Source: Ornithinimicrobium pekingense DSM 21552 (GTDB lineage: Bacteria > Actinomycetota > Actinomycetes > Actinomycetales > Dermatophilaceae). Taken from it: a stretch of DNA of 64,000 nucleotides. Location: positions 186,001 to 250,000 of the forward strand of contig NZ_ATWJ01000011.1 of NCBI RefSeq assembly GCF_000421185.1. The letters run 5' to 3'. The position numbers were made by a program, and so were the translations under genes. Of this stretch, positions 35,935 through 44,214 are shown one piece after another (position 1 is the first letter of the stretch; each line of letters starts with the position of its first letter). The notes under the pieces were generated by a model, which was given only the letters and a program-made list of their open reading frames with translations, did not search any database and was not told the DNA's origin.

Positions 35935-36561
35935 TCAGTCCCGGGCGGGCTCGACGTCGAGCACCCAGCGGTCGCCCTCCGGTCGGAAGCCGATCCGGCC
36001 GTAGTAGGGGTTCTGCATGCCCGCGGGCGTGAGCACCCGCCGCACCCCGCGCCCGCTGAACAGGCCCGAGTCGCGGAAGACGAACTCGCCCGGGGAGAAG
36101 TCGCGGTAGGCCGGCGTCACCCAGTCGAGCAGCACCTCGGCGGTGCTCCCGCCTGCGTCACGGGCCAGCACCACCCCGACGGTGGCGTCCCCGTGCAGCA
36201 CGAGGTATGCCGCGTCCACGTCGGCAGGCGCGAAGGTGAAGCCGGGGTTGATGCGCGCGATGTCCTCGCGGTGGCGGTCCAGGACGTAGGCCAGGTAGGC
36301 GTCGTCGGCGGGCACCTCCAGCACGGTGTAGCTGCGCTCGTCGTGCCGGGTCCGCAGCATCCGCCACAGGTAGACGACGTTGATCAGCGCGAGCACGACG
36401 TTGAGGCCGACCATCGGCCAGACCTCGACGATCGTGTTGTAGACCAGCAGCACGAGGCAGCCGACCAGGTTGATCACGCGCAGCCGCAGCAGCCGCGTCT
36501 GCAGCAGGGACAGCACGAGGACGGCCGACCCGGTCCAGCCCAGGACCTCGATCCAGTTCAC
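35935..36561 (-). CDS. YgjV-type membrane protein with C-terminal GNAT-like domain
   Basis: A 208-aa protein. Three N-terminal helices (WTGSAVLVLSLLQTRLLRLRVINLVGCLVLLVYNTIVEVWPMVGLNVVLALINVVYLW) are of the YgjV (imp-YgjV) type. The soluble half (~80-208) resembles an acyltransferase fold: PADDAYLAYVLDRHREDIARINPGF, DATVGVVLARDAGG, VLTPAGMQNPYYGRIGFRP. GTG start with TAACCT 6 nt upstream. Divergent from def. Confidence 0.8.
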   Translation of the reverse strand: MNWIEVLGWTGSAVLVLSLLQTRLLRLRVINLVGCLVLLVYNTIVEVWPMVGLNVVLALINVVYLWRMLRTRHDERSYTVLEVPADDAYLAYVLDRHREDIARINPGFTFAPADVDAAYLVLHGDATVGVVLARDAGGSTAEVLLDWVTPAYRDFSPGEFVFRDSGLFSGRGVRRVLTPAGMQNPYYGRIGFRPEGDRWVLDVEPARD

Positions 36562-36567
36562 CCGAGC

Positions 36568-36573
36568 AGGTTA
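36568..36573 (-). promoter_or_regulatory. -10 box of leaderless YgjV-type gene
   Basis: Reads TAACCT on the minus strand, 6 nt before the GTG at 36561. Confidence 0.45.
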
Positions 36574-36595
36574 GGGCCTGGGTGCACGGCATACC

Positions 36596-36601
36596 TAGAA
36601 T
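36596..36601 (+). promoter_or_regulatory. -10 box of leaderless def
   Basis: TAGAAT, 6 nt (all C) before the ATG at 36608. It overlaps the last base of a CGGCATACC copy at 36587-36595 by none but directly follows it. Confidence 0.55.
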
Positions 36602-36607
36602 CCCCCC

Positions 36608-37177
36608 ATGGCAGTCCGTCCCATCACCGTCATCGGCCACAAGGCCCTCCACTCCCCGACCAAGAAGGTCAAGGAGGTCACCGAGGAGATCCGCACCCTC
36701 GTCGAGGACATGTTCGAGACGATGGAGGCGGCCGAGGGTGTCGGGCTGGCCGCCAACCAGGTGGGCTCGCGGGTGCGGATCTTCGTCTACGACTGTCCCG
36801 TGCCGGACGGGCCCAACGCCCGCGGCGTGGTCGTCAACCCCGTGCTGGAGCGGCTCGGCACCCCGCCGCCGCTGGAGGAGGAGGAGCACGGCGAGGGCTG
36901 CCTGTCCGTGCCGGGCGAGTGGTTCCCGCTGGCCCGCCACCCCCGCGCGCGGGTGACCGGCACCGACCTCGACGGCAACGAGGTCGTCGTCGAGGGCGAG
37001 GGCCTGCTGGCCCGGTGCCTGCAGCACGAGACCGACCACCTCGACGGCTACCTCTACATCGACCGGCTGACCGGCCCGGTCAAGGCCGAGGCCCGCGAGG
37101 CCGTCAAGGACCGCGGGTGGGCCGCCGACGGCGTCCTGCGCTGGGACCCCTCGGAGACCACCGCGGACAAGGTCTGA
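36608..37177 (+). CDS. def: peptide deformylase
   Basis: Removes the N-formyl group from nascent proteins. 189 aa with all three motifs: GVGLAANQVG, EGCLSVP and QHETDHLDG (metal ligands Cys, His, His). A ferredoxin-like gene follows after 1 nt. Confidence 0.97.
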   Translation: MAVRPITVIGHKALHSPTKKVKEVTEEIRTLVEDMFETMEAAEGVGLAANQVGSRVRIFVYDCPVPDGPNARGVVVNPVLERLGTPPPLEEEEHGEGCLSVPGEWFPLARHPRARVTGTDLDGNEVVVEGEGLLARCLQHETDHLDGYLYIDRLTGPVKAEAREAVKDRGWAADGVLRWDPSETTADKV

Positions 37178-37178
37178 G

Positions 37179-37520
37179 GTGACCGTCGGCGTCACCGTCT
37201 GCACCGGCTGCGTGGGCAGCACCCTCGGCAGCGCCGACCCTCTGCGGGGTGGCCAGCACACCCGCTGGGAGGAGCTGGCCGAGCGCGGCGACGTGCGCGT
37301 CACCGAGGTGGACTGCCTCGACGTGTGCACCACCGACGTCGCGGTGGTCCGCCCCACCGCGCAGGGGCGCCGCCGCGGCGGGCGGGCCTTCTGGATGCAG
37401 GGCGTGGCCGGCGACCCGGTCACCGACGCGGTCGAGGAGTGGTGCCGCCTCGGCGGCCCCGGCCTGTCCCCCACGCCGCCGGTGCTGCTCGCCCACCACG
37501 CGACACCGCCGGAGGACTGA
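37179..37520 (+). CDS. (2Fe-2S) ferredoxin-like protein
   Basis: A 113-aa thioredoxin-like ferredoxin: CTGC (8, 11) and CLDVC (46, 50) form the likely four-Cys cluster site, then VAVVRPTAQGRRRGGRAFWMQGVAGD. The GTG start follows the def stop by 1 nt, so it is co-translated with def. A direct link between a redox protein and deformylase (an iron enzyme) is an inference. Convergent with the sugar porter gene. Confidence 0.85.
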   Translation: MTVGVTVCTGCVGSTLGSADPLRGGQHTRWEELAERGDVRVTEVDCLDVCTTDVAVVRPTAQGRRRGGRAFWMQGVAGDPVTDAVEEWCRLGGPGLSPTPPVLLAHHATPPED

Positions 37521-37521
37521 G

Positions 37522-38955
37522 CTACTCCATGTCCTCCAGCTCGCGGCCCTTGGTCTCCGGGACCCACCTGAGCACGAAGAAGAAGGACAGCAGCGCGCAC
37601 AGGGTGTAGAAGCCGTAGGCCACGCCCAGGCCCAGGTCGGCCATGACCGGGAAGGTCGTGGAGATGGCGAAGTTGGCCAGCCACTGCGCCGCGGCGGCGA
37701 TGCCCAGGGCGGTGGCGCGGATGCGGTTGTTGAACATCTCCCCGAGCAGCACCCACACGCCCGGGCCCCACGACATACCGAAGAAGACGACGAAGGCGTT
37801 GGCGGCCACGAGCGCGACGACGCCCTGGGAGTCGGAGAGCACCGGCACCATCTGCTCGCCCTGCTGGACCCGGTCGGCGGTCGCGAAGACCCACGCCATC
37901 GTGCCGAGCGAGGCGAACATGCCCGCGGAGCCGATGAGCAGGAGCACGCGGCGCCCGATCTTGTCGATGAGCGCGATGGCCACCACCGTCACCGCGATGT
38001 TGGTGACCGAGGTGATGACCGTCTGGGTGAGCGCGTCGTCCTCGGTGAACCCGACGGCCTGCCACAGGGTCGAGGAGTAGTAGAAGATGACGTTGATCCC
38101 GACGAACTGCTGGAAGACCGACAGACCGATGCCGATCCACACGATCGGCAGCACCTTGCCGGCCGACCCGCGCAGGTCCGACAGCGAGGCGCGGGCCTCC
38201 TGGCGGACGGTCCGGCGGATCTCCTTGATGCGCTCGGGGATGCCCCTGAGCATCACCCGTCCGAGCACCTCGCGGGCCTCGTCGACCCGGCCGAGGGAGA
38301 CCAGGTAGCGCGGCGACTCGGGGATGGTCAGCGCCAGGACGCCGTAGGCGACCGCCGGCACGACCTCGGCCCAGAACATCCACCGCCAGGCGACGCTGCC
38401 CCACAGCGCCTCACCGGAGCCGCCGGCCACGCTGGCCAGGAAGTAGTCGGAGAGCAGCGCGACGAAGATGCCCACCACGATGGCCATCTGCTGCAGCGAG
38501 CCGAGGCGCCCGCGGATGGAGGCCGGGGAGATCTCGGCGATGTAGGCGGGGGCGATGACCGAGGCCGCCCCGACGCCCATGCCGCCGACGACCCGCCAGA
38601 AGATCATGTCCCAGGGACCGAACGCCAGGCCCGAGCCGATCGCCGAGACGGTGAAGAGGGCAGAGGCCAGGACCATCACGCGGATGCGCCCGACGCGCTC
38701 GGCGAGCCGGCCGGCCAGGTAGGCACCGACCATGCAGCCCAGCAGCGCCGAGCTCACGACGAAGCCGGTCAGGACCGACCCCATCTCGAACTCCTCGCGC
38801 ATGGCGCCGACCGCGCCGTTGATCACGGCCGTGTCGAAGCCGAAGAGGAAGCCGCCCAGGGCGGCGACCGAGGCGAGCTGGACCGCCTTGCCGAGCAGGT
38901 AGTCGCGCCCGCCGTCGCCTCCGCGGGCGGTGGTGCTCGTCTCGCTCGTCGACAT
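37522..38955 (-). CDS. MFS sugar porter
   Basis: A 477-aa, 12-helix sugar:proton symporter: GGFLFGFDTAVINGAVG, RLAERVGRIRVM, PAYIAEISPASIRGRLGSLQQ, PESPRYLVSLGR, FQQFVGINVIFYYS, ending RWVPETKGRELEDME. The pattern matches xylose/galactose/inositol transporters; sugar not specified. GAGGGGGAC lies before the ATG. A 20-bp palindrome lies 25 bp upstream. Confidence 0.93.
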   Translation of the reverse strand: MSTSETSTTARGGDGGRDYLLGKAVQLASVAALGGFLFGFDTAVINGAVGAMREEFEMGSVLTGFVVSSALLGCMVGAYLAGRLAERVGRIRVMVLASALFTVSAIGSGLAFGPWDMIFWRVVGGMGVGAASVIAPAYIAEISPASIRGRLGSLQQMAIVVGIFVALLSDYFLASVAGGSGEALWGSVAWRWMFWAEVVPAVAYGVLALTIPESPRYLVSLGRVDEAREVLGRVMLRGIPERIKEIRRTVRQEARASLSDLRGSAGKVLPIVWIGIGLSVFQQFVGINVIFYYSSTLWQAVGFTEDDALTQTVITSVTNIAVTVVAIALIDKIGRRVLLLIGSAGMFASLGTMAWVFATADRVQQGEQMVPVLSDSQGVVALVAANAFVVFFGMSWGPGVWVLLGEMFNNRIRATALGIAAAAQWLANFAISTTFPVMADLGLGVAYGFYTLCALLSFFFVLRWVPETKGRELEDME

Positions 38956-38979
38956 CGTCGTCCCCCTCGCGGAGCGGTT

Positions 38980-38999
38980 GCCGCACCGGCCGGTGCGGC
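38980..38999. promoter_or_regulatory. perfect 20-bp palindrome ahead of sugar porter
   Basis: GCCGCACCGGCCGGTGCGGC, located 24 bp upstream of the sugar porter ATG, in its leader or promoter. A likely operator; a LacI/GntR-type regulator is not encoded nearby. Confidence 0.6.
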
Positions 39000-39057
39000 A
39001 GTGACACACAGTGTGCGCCCGATCGCCCGAGCCCGCCAGGTGTGGCCGACCCTGGAC

Positions 39058-39063
39058 TAACCT
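39058..39063 (+). promoter_or_regulatory. -10 box of leaderless dehydrogenase gene
   Basis: TAACCT, 7 nt before the ATG at 39071. Confidence 0.5.
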
Positions 39064-39070
39064 GCTGGTC

Positions 39071-40033
39071 ATGGGCAGAGTCGTCGTGACGGGACAGGTG
39101 CCGCCGCAGGCCGTCGAGGCGCTCGCCGCGGCCGGGCACGAGGTCGACACCTGGGAGGACGAGGACCAGATCCCCCGCGGGACGCTGCTGGAGCGGGTGC
39201 GCGGGGCCGACGGCCTGCTCACCCTCGTCACCGAGCGTGTCGACGCCGAGCTGCTCGACGCCGCCGGCGGGCAGCTCGCGGTGGTGGCCAACGTGGCGGT
39301 GGGCTACGACAACATCGACCTCGAGGCCTGCCGCGAGCGCGGGGTCGTGGTCACCAACACCCCCGGCGTGCTCACCGACGCCACCGCCGACCTCGCGATG
39401 GCGCTCGTCCTCATGGTCACGCGCCGGCTCGGCGAGGCCGAACGGCTCGTCCGCTCGGGCCAGGACTGGCAGTGGGGTATGGGGTTTCTGCTCGGCCGGG
39501 GCCTGCAGGGACGCACGCTGGGCGTCGTCGGCCTGGGCGAGATCGGGCGTGCGACCGCCCGGCGGGCCCGGGCGTTCGGGATGGAGATCGCCTACAGCGG
39601 CCGGCGCGACGCCCCGGCCGAGGTCGTGCACGAGCTGGACGCCCGGCGGCTGCCCCTGGAGGAGCTGCTCGAGGCCAGCGACGTCCTCTCCCTGCACGTG
39701 CCGCACACGCCCGGGACCCACCACCTCCTCGGCGCCGAGCAGCTGCGCCTGCTCGGCCCCACGGCATACCTGGTGAACACCGCGCGCGGACCGGTCGTCG
39801 ACGAGGACGCGCTGGTCCGGGCGCTGGAGGCGGGCGAGATCGCCGGGGCGGGCCTGGACGTCTACGAGGACGAGCCCACCGTGCACCCCGGGCTGCTCGG
39901 CCGCGACGACGTGGTGCTGCTGCCGCACGTCGGCTCGGCCACGGTCGAGACGCGCACCGCGATGGCCACCCTCGCCGCGGACAACGTCGTCGCCGTGCTC
40001 GGCGGACGGGAGGCGCCCACGCCGGTGAGGTGA
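39071..40033 (+). CDS. D-2-hydroxyacid dehydrogenase (glyoxylate reductase-like)
   Basis: A 320-aa NAD(P)-dependent dehydrogenase: substrate loop VANVAVGYDNIDLEAC, Rossmann motif TLGVVGLGEIGRATARRARAFGMEI, catalytic Arg in VNTARGPVVDEDAL, Glu in DVYEDEPTVHPGLL and His in LLPHVGSATVETR. Best described as glyoxylate/hydroxypyruvate reductase-like. Confidence 0.93.
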   Translation: MGRVVVTGQVPPQAVEALAAAGHEVDTWEDEDQIPRGTLLERVRGADGLLTLVTERVDAELLDAAGGQLAVVANVAVGYDNIDLEACRERGVVVTNTPGVLTDATADLAMALVLMVTRRLGEAERLVRSGQDWQWGMGFLLGRGLQGRTLGVVGLGEIGRATARRARAFGMEIAYSGRRDAPAEVVHELDARRLPLEELLEASDVLSLHVPHTPGTHHLLGAEQLRLLGPTAYLVNTARGPVVDEDALVRALEAGEIAGAGLDVYEDEPTVHPGLLGRDDVVLLPHVGSATVETRTAMATLAADNVVAVLGGREAPTPVR

Positions 40034-40070
40034 CGCTGACCAGCGGAAAGTGTGACGCATCCGTCTCTGG

Positions 40071-40095
40071 AGGGGCCTGCCGGAACAGGCACCCC
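40071..40095. terminator. hairpin after the dehydrogenase gene
   Basis: AGGGGCCTG pairs with CAGGCACCCCT around CCGGAA, with a small bulge, followed by TTCTGTC. Confidence 0.5.
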
Positions 40096-40133
40096 TTCTG
40101 TCACTATGTCCCTGTCGGACGAGGAGGTATGAC

Positions 40134-41399
40134 GTGAGGGTGGGGGGCTCCACGTTCGATGCCGCGACGGCCGAGGCCGACCGCGCCATCGAGCGCTACG
40201 GCCTGCTCACGGGGCCGGTGGACCAGGAGCTGCAGGCGCTGTCCGACCTGGCCGCGCGCGTCTTCAGCACCCCCCACGCCGCGATCAACATCCTGACCAC
40301 CACCCAGCAGCACCAGGTCGCCACCACCGGCTTCGAGCCGGCGGTGTGCGCCCGCGACGACTCGATGTGCGCCGTCGTGGCCGCGGTGCCGGAGGCGGTC
40401 GTGGTCCCCGACGCCCGCCTCGACGACCGGTTCGCGGGCAACCCGTTCGTCACCGGCGAGCTCGGCGTCCGGTTCTACGCCTCGGCCCCGCTGGTCACCC
40501 CCGACGGCGTCGCGCTGGGGCGGTTGTGCGTCTTCGACGTCGAGCCGCGGAAGTCCACCGACGAGCAGCGCGACGCCCTCACCTTCCTGGCCGCCCGCGT
40601 CACCGACGTGCTCGAGCTGCGGCTGCGCGGCCAGCAGCTGGAGGAGTCGCTGCTGGAGCTGACCTACGCGCGCGACGAGCTGGCCCGGTCCAACGAGGCG
40701 CTGTGGCACTTCGCCACGCAGGTGAGCCACGACCTGCGCAACCCGCTCATGGCGGTGCGCGCCAACGCCGAGATGCTCGCGCAGGAGCCCGCGGTCGCGC
40801 AGGACCCTGACCTGGTCGCCGTGGTGGACCGCATCACCGAGGCGGCGCGCGGCATGGGGCGGATGATCCAGGACGTGCTCGCCCACGCCAAGGAGGGCGG
40901 CGGGCGGCCCGGCCGGGGCTGGGTGGACCTGGAGGAGGTCGTCGACCGCGCCCTGCTCGACCTCAGCCCGCTCATCAAGGACACGCGCGCCACCATCGAG
41001 GTCGCCGACCTGCCCACCGTCCCCGGCGACGCCGAGCTGCTCTACTCGGTGGTGCTCAACATCCTGGGCAACGCCCTGAAGTACACCTCCCCCGGCGTCG
41101 CCCCCGCGGTGACCATGACGGCCCGGCGGGAGGGCCGCTGCTGGCGGGTGACCGTCTCCGACAACGGCATCGGCGTGCCGCCGGGGCAGGAGCACTCGGT
41201 CTTCCTGCCCTACGTGCGGGCGCACGAGGGTCAGGGGCAGCCGCCGCGGGAGGGCTACGGCATCGGGCTGGCCACCGTGCACCGCGTCGTGACCGCGCAC
41301 GCGGGACGGGTGGGTATGCAGCGCCGCCCGGGCGGGGGCAGCGACGTCTGGTTCGAGCTGCCGGCCGAGCCGTCCTACGTCGCGGAGGGCTGCGACTGA
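40134..41399 (+). CDS. GAF-domain sensor histidine kinase, intact
   Basis: A 421-aa soluble kinase. GAF domain (~25-165: FSTPHAAINILTTTQQHQVATTGFEP, FYASAPLVTPDGVALGRLCVFD), HisKA with acceptor His in QVSHDLRNPLMAVRANAEML, N box NILGNALKYTSPG, DNGIGVPPG and YGIGLATVHRVV. No regulator is next to it. GTG start with GAGGAGG 6 nt upstream. It lies just upstream of the TasA/SipW-like genes but a GTTACC palindrome separates them. Confidence 0.92.
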   Translation: MRVGGSTFDAATAEADRAIERYGLLTGPVDQELQALSDLAARVFSTPHAAINILTTTQQHQVATTGFEPAVCARDDSMCAVVAAVPEAVVVPDARLDDRFAGNPFVTGELGVRFYASAPLVTPDGVALGRLCVFDVEPRKSTDEQRDALTFLAARVTDVLELRLRGQQLEESLLELTYARDELARSNEALWHFATQVSHDLRNPLMAVRANAEMLAQEPAVAQDPDLVAVVDRITEAARGMGRMIQDVLAHAKEGGGRPGRGWVDLEEVVDRALLDLSPLIKDTRATIEVADLPTVPGDAELLYSVVLNILGNALKYTSPGVAPAVTMTARREGRCWRVTVSDNGIGVPPGQEHSVFLPYVRAHEGQGQPPREGYGIGLATVHRVVTAHAGRVGMQRRPGGGSDVWFELPAEPSYVAEGCD

Positions 41400-41404
41400 C
41401 GTCT

Positions 41405-41420
41405 GTTACCTGCCGGTAAC
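41405..41420. promoter_or_regulatory. GTTACC-N4-GGTAAC palindrome
   Basis: GTTACCTGCCGGTAAC, 6-bp arms, 5 bp after the kinase stop and 117 bp before the TasA-like gene. Either an operator or a short terminator. Confidence 0.45.
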
Positions 41421-41536
41421 GATCTGTGGCGAAAGCGTGCAGAACGGCGGGGGATCGTGTGGACAAACCGTGGAACGACGCTCCGTAGTGTTTGAGACAT
41501 CAACAAGGTCTCGACCACAAGCCCCAGGAGTTCCGC

Positions 41537-42061
41537 ATGAACAGCTCGTCCCGCCGCTCCACCAAGGTCCTCGCCCCCCTCGCCGTGCTGCTCGCCGCCG
41601 GCGCGCTGGCCGTGGGCTCGGGTGCGACCTTCACCTCCGCCTCGAGCAACAGCATCAGCTCGGTGACCGCGGGCTCGCTGTCGCACATGAACGACAAGGA
41701 CGAGCAGGCGATCTTCACCGCCGGCAACATCAAGCCGGGTGACACGGTCACCGGCAGCCTGACGCTGGAGAACACCGGCACCCTGGCCGGCACGCTGAGC
41801 CTGACCGAGACCGAGTCCACCAACAGCTTCGTCCCGGGTGATCTGCGGATGAAGATCGTGGACGACAAGGGCACCGTGGTCCTCGACGGTGAGTTCGGTG
41901 AGCTCGTGGACGGCACCAAGAACGGGCTGGGTACCTTCTCTCCCGGCGACGTCCGCGAGTACACCTTCACCGTGCACCTTCCTATGGGTGCCGGCAACGA
42001 CAACCAGGGCATGACGGCCTCTGCCTCCTACTCCTGGGACCTGGTTCAGCTCGGCGGCTGA
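41537..42061 (+). CDS. TasA/camelysin-like secreted protein
   Basis: A 174-aa protein with a SipW-type signal segment (RSTKVLAPLAVLLAAGALAVGSGATFTSASSN) and a beta-sandwich resembling TasA/CalY (GSLTLENTGTLAGTLSLTETES, FSPGDVREYTFTVHLPMGAGNDNQGMTASASYSWDLVQL). In Bacillus such proteins form matrix fibres after processing by SipW, which here is the next gene. CAGGAG lies 7 nt before the ATG. Fibre formation is inferred. Confidence 0.88.
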   Translation: MNSSSRRSTKVLAPLAVLLAAGALAVGSGATFTSASSNSISSVTAGSLSHMNDKDEQAIFTAGNIKPGDTVTGSLTLENTGTLAGTLSLTETESTNSFVPGDLRMKIVDDKGTVVLDGEFGELVDGTKNGLGTFSPGDVREYTFTVHLPMGAGNDNQGMTASASYSWDLVQLGG

Positions 42062-42212
42062 ACCCCTCGACGTGGGGCGCCCGTGAACGCCCCATGACCC
42101 CGGCCCGGCGGTGGTAGGGACCCACCGCCGGGCCACCGGGCTTCTCCGCCCGGCCGCACGCGCACCCGGCACCACCGCACCACTGCTCACCACCTCGCGA
42201 AGGGCTGACGAC

Positions 42213-42824
42213 ATGCAGCGCATCAAGCACCAGGCCGCCCGCCTGCTGGGCCTGACCGGCAACCTGGCCCTCGTCGTGGTGGCCCTGGCGTGCGCGGCAT
42301 ACCTGCTCCCCCACCTGCTGGGGTACGAGCGCTACGTCATCACCGGCGGCTCGATGTCCGGCTCGATCGAGAAGGGCTCGATCGTCTTCGAGAGGCCGCG
42401 CCCCGTCGAGGAGCTGGCCGTCGGTGACGTCATCACCTACCTGCCGCCCGCCGACAGCGGCGTCGCCAACCTCGTGACCCACCGCATCGTCGAGATCGAG
42501 ACCGACGAGCGCGGCGAGCTGGTGATGCGCACCAAGGGCGACGCCAACGCCGACGTCGACCCGTGGACCTTCAGCCTGGTCGACGACGTGCAGCCGGTCG
42601 TCGAGCACACCGTGCCGAAAGTCGGCTACCTGCTCATCGCGCTGGCCGACCGCGAGGTCCGCATGCTCGTCATCGGCGTCCCGGCTGCGATCATCGCCCT
42701 GCTCGCCCTGGTCGAGCTGACGCGCAACCTCGCCGGCATGTGGGTCGAGCGCGGCACGGGCCGCACCACTCCCCCTGGCCGTCCGGCGCACGCCGGCCGC
42801 ACCCGCGAGCTCACCGCCCCGTAG
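42213..42824 (+). CDS. SipW/ER-type signal peptidase I
   Basis: A 203-aa membrane peptidase. An N-terminal helix (LALVVVALACAAYLLPHLL) is followed by the catalytic Ser in GGSMSGSI and, instead of the bacterial Lys, a His in LVTHRIVEIE with the later Asp in KGDANADVDPW, i.e. the Ser-His-Asp set of SipW and eukaryotic/archaeal enzymes. A second helix (LVIGVPAAIIALLALVEL) precedes a charged tail. It should cleave the signal peptides of the genes on either side. Confidence 0.92.
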   Translation: MQRIKHQAARLLGLTGNLALVVVALACAAYLLPHLLGYERYVITGGSMSGSIEKGSIVFERPRPVEELAVGDVITYLPPADSGVANLVTHRIVEIETDERGELVMRTKGDANADVDPWTFSLVDDVQPVVEHTVPKVGYLLIALADREVRMLVIGVPAAIIALLALVELTRNLAGMWVERGTGRTTPPGRPAHAGRTRELTAP

Positions 42825-42840
42825 CGTTCCACCTCGGCCC

Positions 42841-42868
42841 ACCAGCACCAGCACCAGCACCAGCACCA
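42841..42868 (+). repeat. ACCAGC hexamer repeat ahead of the Ig-like gene
   Basis: About four copies of ACCAGC, 20 bp upstream of the ribosome binding site (GCAGGAGG) of the Ig-like protein gene. The length is unlikely to be random in intergenic sequence and could vary by slippage. Confidence 0.6.
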
Positions 42869-42888
42869 CGACCCGAGCAGGAGGACCC

Positions 42889-43824
42889 GTGCGCGACCTG
42901 CGCTCCACCAAGGTCCTCGTCCTCGGCGCCCTGGCGATGATGCTGCTGCTCACCACCAACTTCTCGACCGCTGCCTTCACCAGCAGCAGCACCGGCACGG
43001 GCACCGTCCGCGCCGCGGCCGACTGGACGCCGCCGACCGTGCGACTCCTCGACCCGGGCAGCCCGTTGAGCGGGACGCGCACGTTCGCCGCGAGCGACGT
43101 CACCGACGCCATCTCAGGCGTGGTCCGCGTGGAGATCCAGCGAGCGCCCAGGGGGGCGGACACCTGGAGCGCGGTGTGCACCGCGTCGGCACCCCCCTGG
43201 TCCTGCTCGGCCGACACGACCGTGATCGCCGACGGCAGCTACGACTTCCGGGCGGTCGCCACCGACGCGGCCGGCAACCCTGGCACCTCCGCCGTCATCG
43301 CCGACCGGGTGATCGCCAACGGCGCACCGGTGACCCCCGTGCCGCTGAACGGGGCGGACGTCCAGGCCACCAACGGAGGCACCCGCCCCGGGTGGCTGGA
43401 GACCGGCGACTCGATCACCTTCACCTTCGCCAGGTCGGTGCGTGCCACGGACGTGCTGCCCGGCTGGTCCGGCGAGCAGACCGAGGTCACGCTGCGGGTC
43501 CGCGACGGCAAGCACGTCGGACGCGGCGACGCGGAGGACGCGCTGGACGTCCTCTCGGGCGGTGCCGTCGTCAGCGGCCTGGGTTCGGTCAACCTGCGCA
43601 CGGACCTCTACCAGACCAACCAGACGGCCACCTTCAACGCCATGATGCGGATGGGGACCGTGACGGTCGCCGGGGTCGCCCGGACCACCGTGACGGTGAC
43701 GCTGGGCGGCGCACAGTCGGTGAACCCGAGCCACCTCTACGAGGGAGCGCCTGCGCACATGGTCTGGACGGACCCCACCGGAGGAACGGTGACCGAGTCC
43801 GGCGTCCTGGACCGGGACTTCTGA
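42889..43824 (+). CDS. secreted Ig-like protein with SipW-type signal segment
   Basis: A 311-aa protein. Its signal segment shares RSTKVL and A-x-F-T-S-x-S with the TasA-like protein (RSTKVLVLGALAMMLLLTTNFSTAAFTSSST). A bacterial Ig-like domain follows (PPTVRLLDPGSPLSGTRTFAASDVTDAISGVVRVEIQR to ATDAAGNPGTSAVIADRV, ~48-140), then a second beta-rich domain (~145-311). Two Cys (VCTASAPPWSC) may form a disulfide. GTG start with GGAGG upstream. Probably exported through the linked SipW-type peptidase. Confidence 0.8.
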   Translation: MRDLRSTKVLVLGALAMMLLLTTNFSTAAFTSSSTGTGTVRAAADWTPPTVRLLDPGSPLSGTRTFAASDVTDAISGVVRVEIQRAPRGADTWSAVCTASAPPWSCSADTTVIADGSYDFRAVATDAAGNPGTSAVIADRVIANGAPVTPVPLNGADVQATNGGTRPGWLETGDSITFTFARSVRATDVLPGWSGEQTEVTLRVRDGKHVGRGDAEDALDVLSGGAVVSGLGSVNLRTDLYQTNQTATFNAMMRMGTVTVAGVARTTVTVTLGGAQSVNPSHLYEGAPAHMVWTDPTGGTVTESGVLDRDF

Positions 43825-44213
43825 TGGCCCTCCTGCGCACTTCCTCCTGCCCGGGCGCCACCCTCGTCACCGCGGTCCTGGGCGGCGTGCTGCTCGGCCA
43901 GGCCCTCGACGCCGACGTCACCGCCCACGCGGTGGCCACCGGGGCTGCGGGAGCCCTGGCGGCGCTGTCGGCCGCCCGCATGGCGACGACCGACTCCTTC
44001 GACGCGCGGCTGACGGCCGCCCTCGTCTGCGCCGTGAGCGGCGTGCTGGCGCTGCTGGCCATGGCCGTCGGCGTCCCCGGGAGCCCGGCCACGGACCTCA
44101 CCGTGCCCGGGGCGACCCTGGTCGCCTGCGGCGTCCTGGTGCCTCTCCTGCTGGCCCGGCGCCACCGCCCGGTCCTCCCCAGGGACCGCGTGACCCGCCC
44201 GTATGCTCCCTGA
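43824..44213 (+). CDS. four-helix membrane protein
   Basis: A 129-aa protein with four predicted helices (ATLVTAVLGGVLLGQAL; HAVATGAAGALAALSAARM; LTAALVCAVSGVLALLAMAVG; GATLVACGVLVPLLLARR). No recognised family. Its ATG overlaps the stop of the Ig-like gene (TGATG), so it is translationally coupled and presumably works with it. Confidence 0.75.
   Translation: MALLRTSSCPGATLVTAVLGGVLLGQALDADVTAHAVATGAAGALAALSAARMATTDSFDARLTAALVCAVSGVLALLAMAVGVPGSPATDLTVPGATLVACGVLVPLLLARRHRPVLPRDRVTRPYAP
44202..44207 (+). promoter_or_regulatory. -10 box of leaderless OmpR-type regulator
   Basis: TATGCT, 7 nt before the ATG at 44215, inside the last codons of the previous gene. The regulator may therefore be transcribed on its own as well. 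Confidence 0.45.
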
Positions 44214-44214
44214 C

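Noticed and set aside
41458-41466. Replication origin (a DnaA box TTGTCCACA on the minus strand)
   Set aside because: A single box, no cluster and no dnaA, dnaN or gyrB nearby. The TGTGG-rich stretch at 35605-35650 has no exact box.
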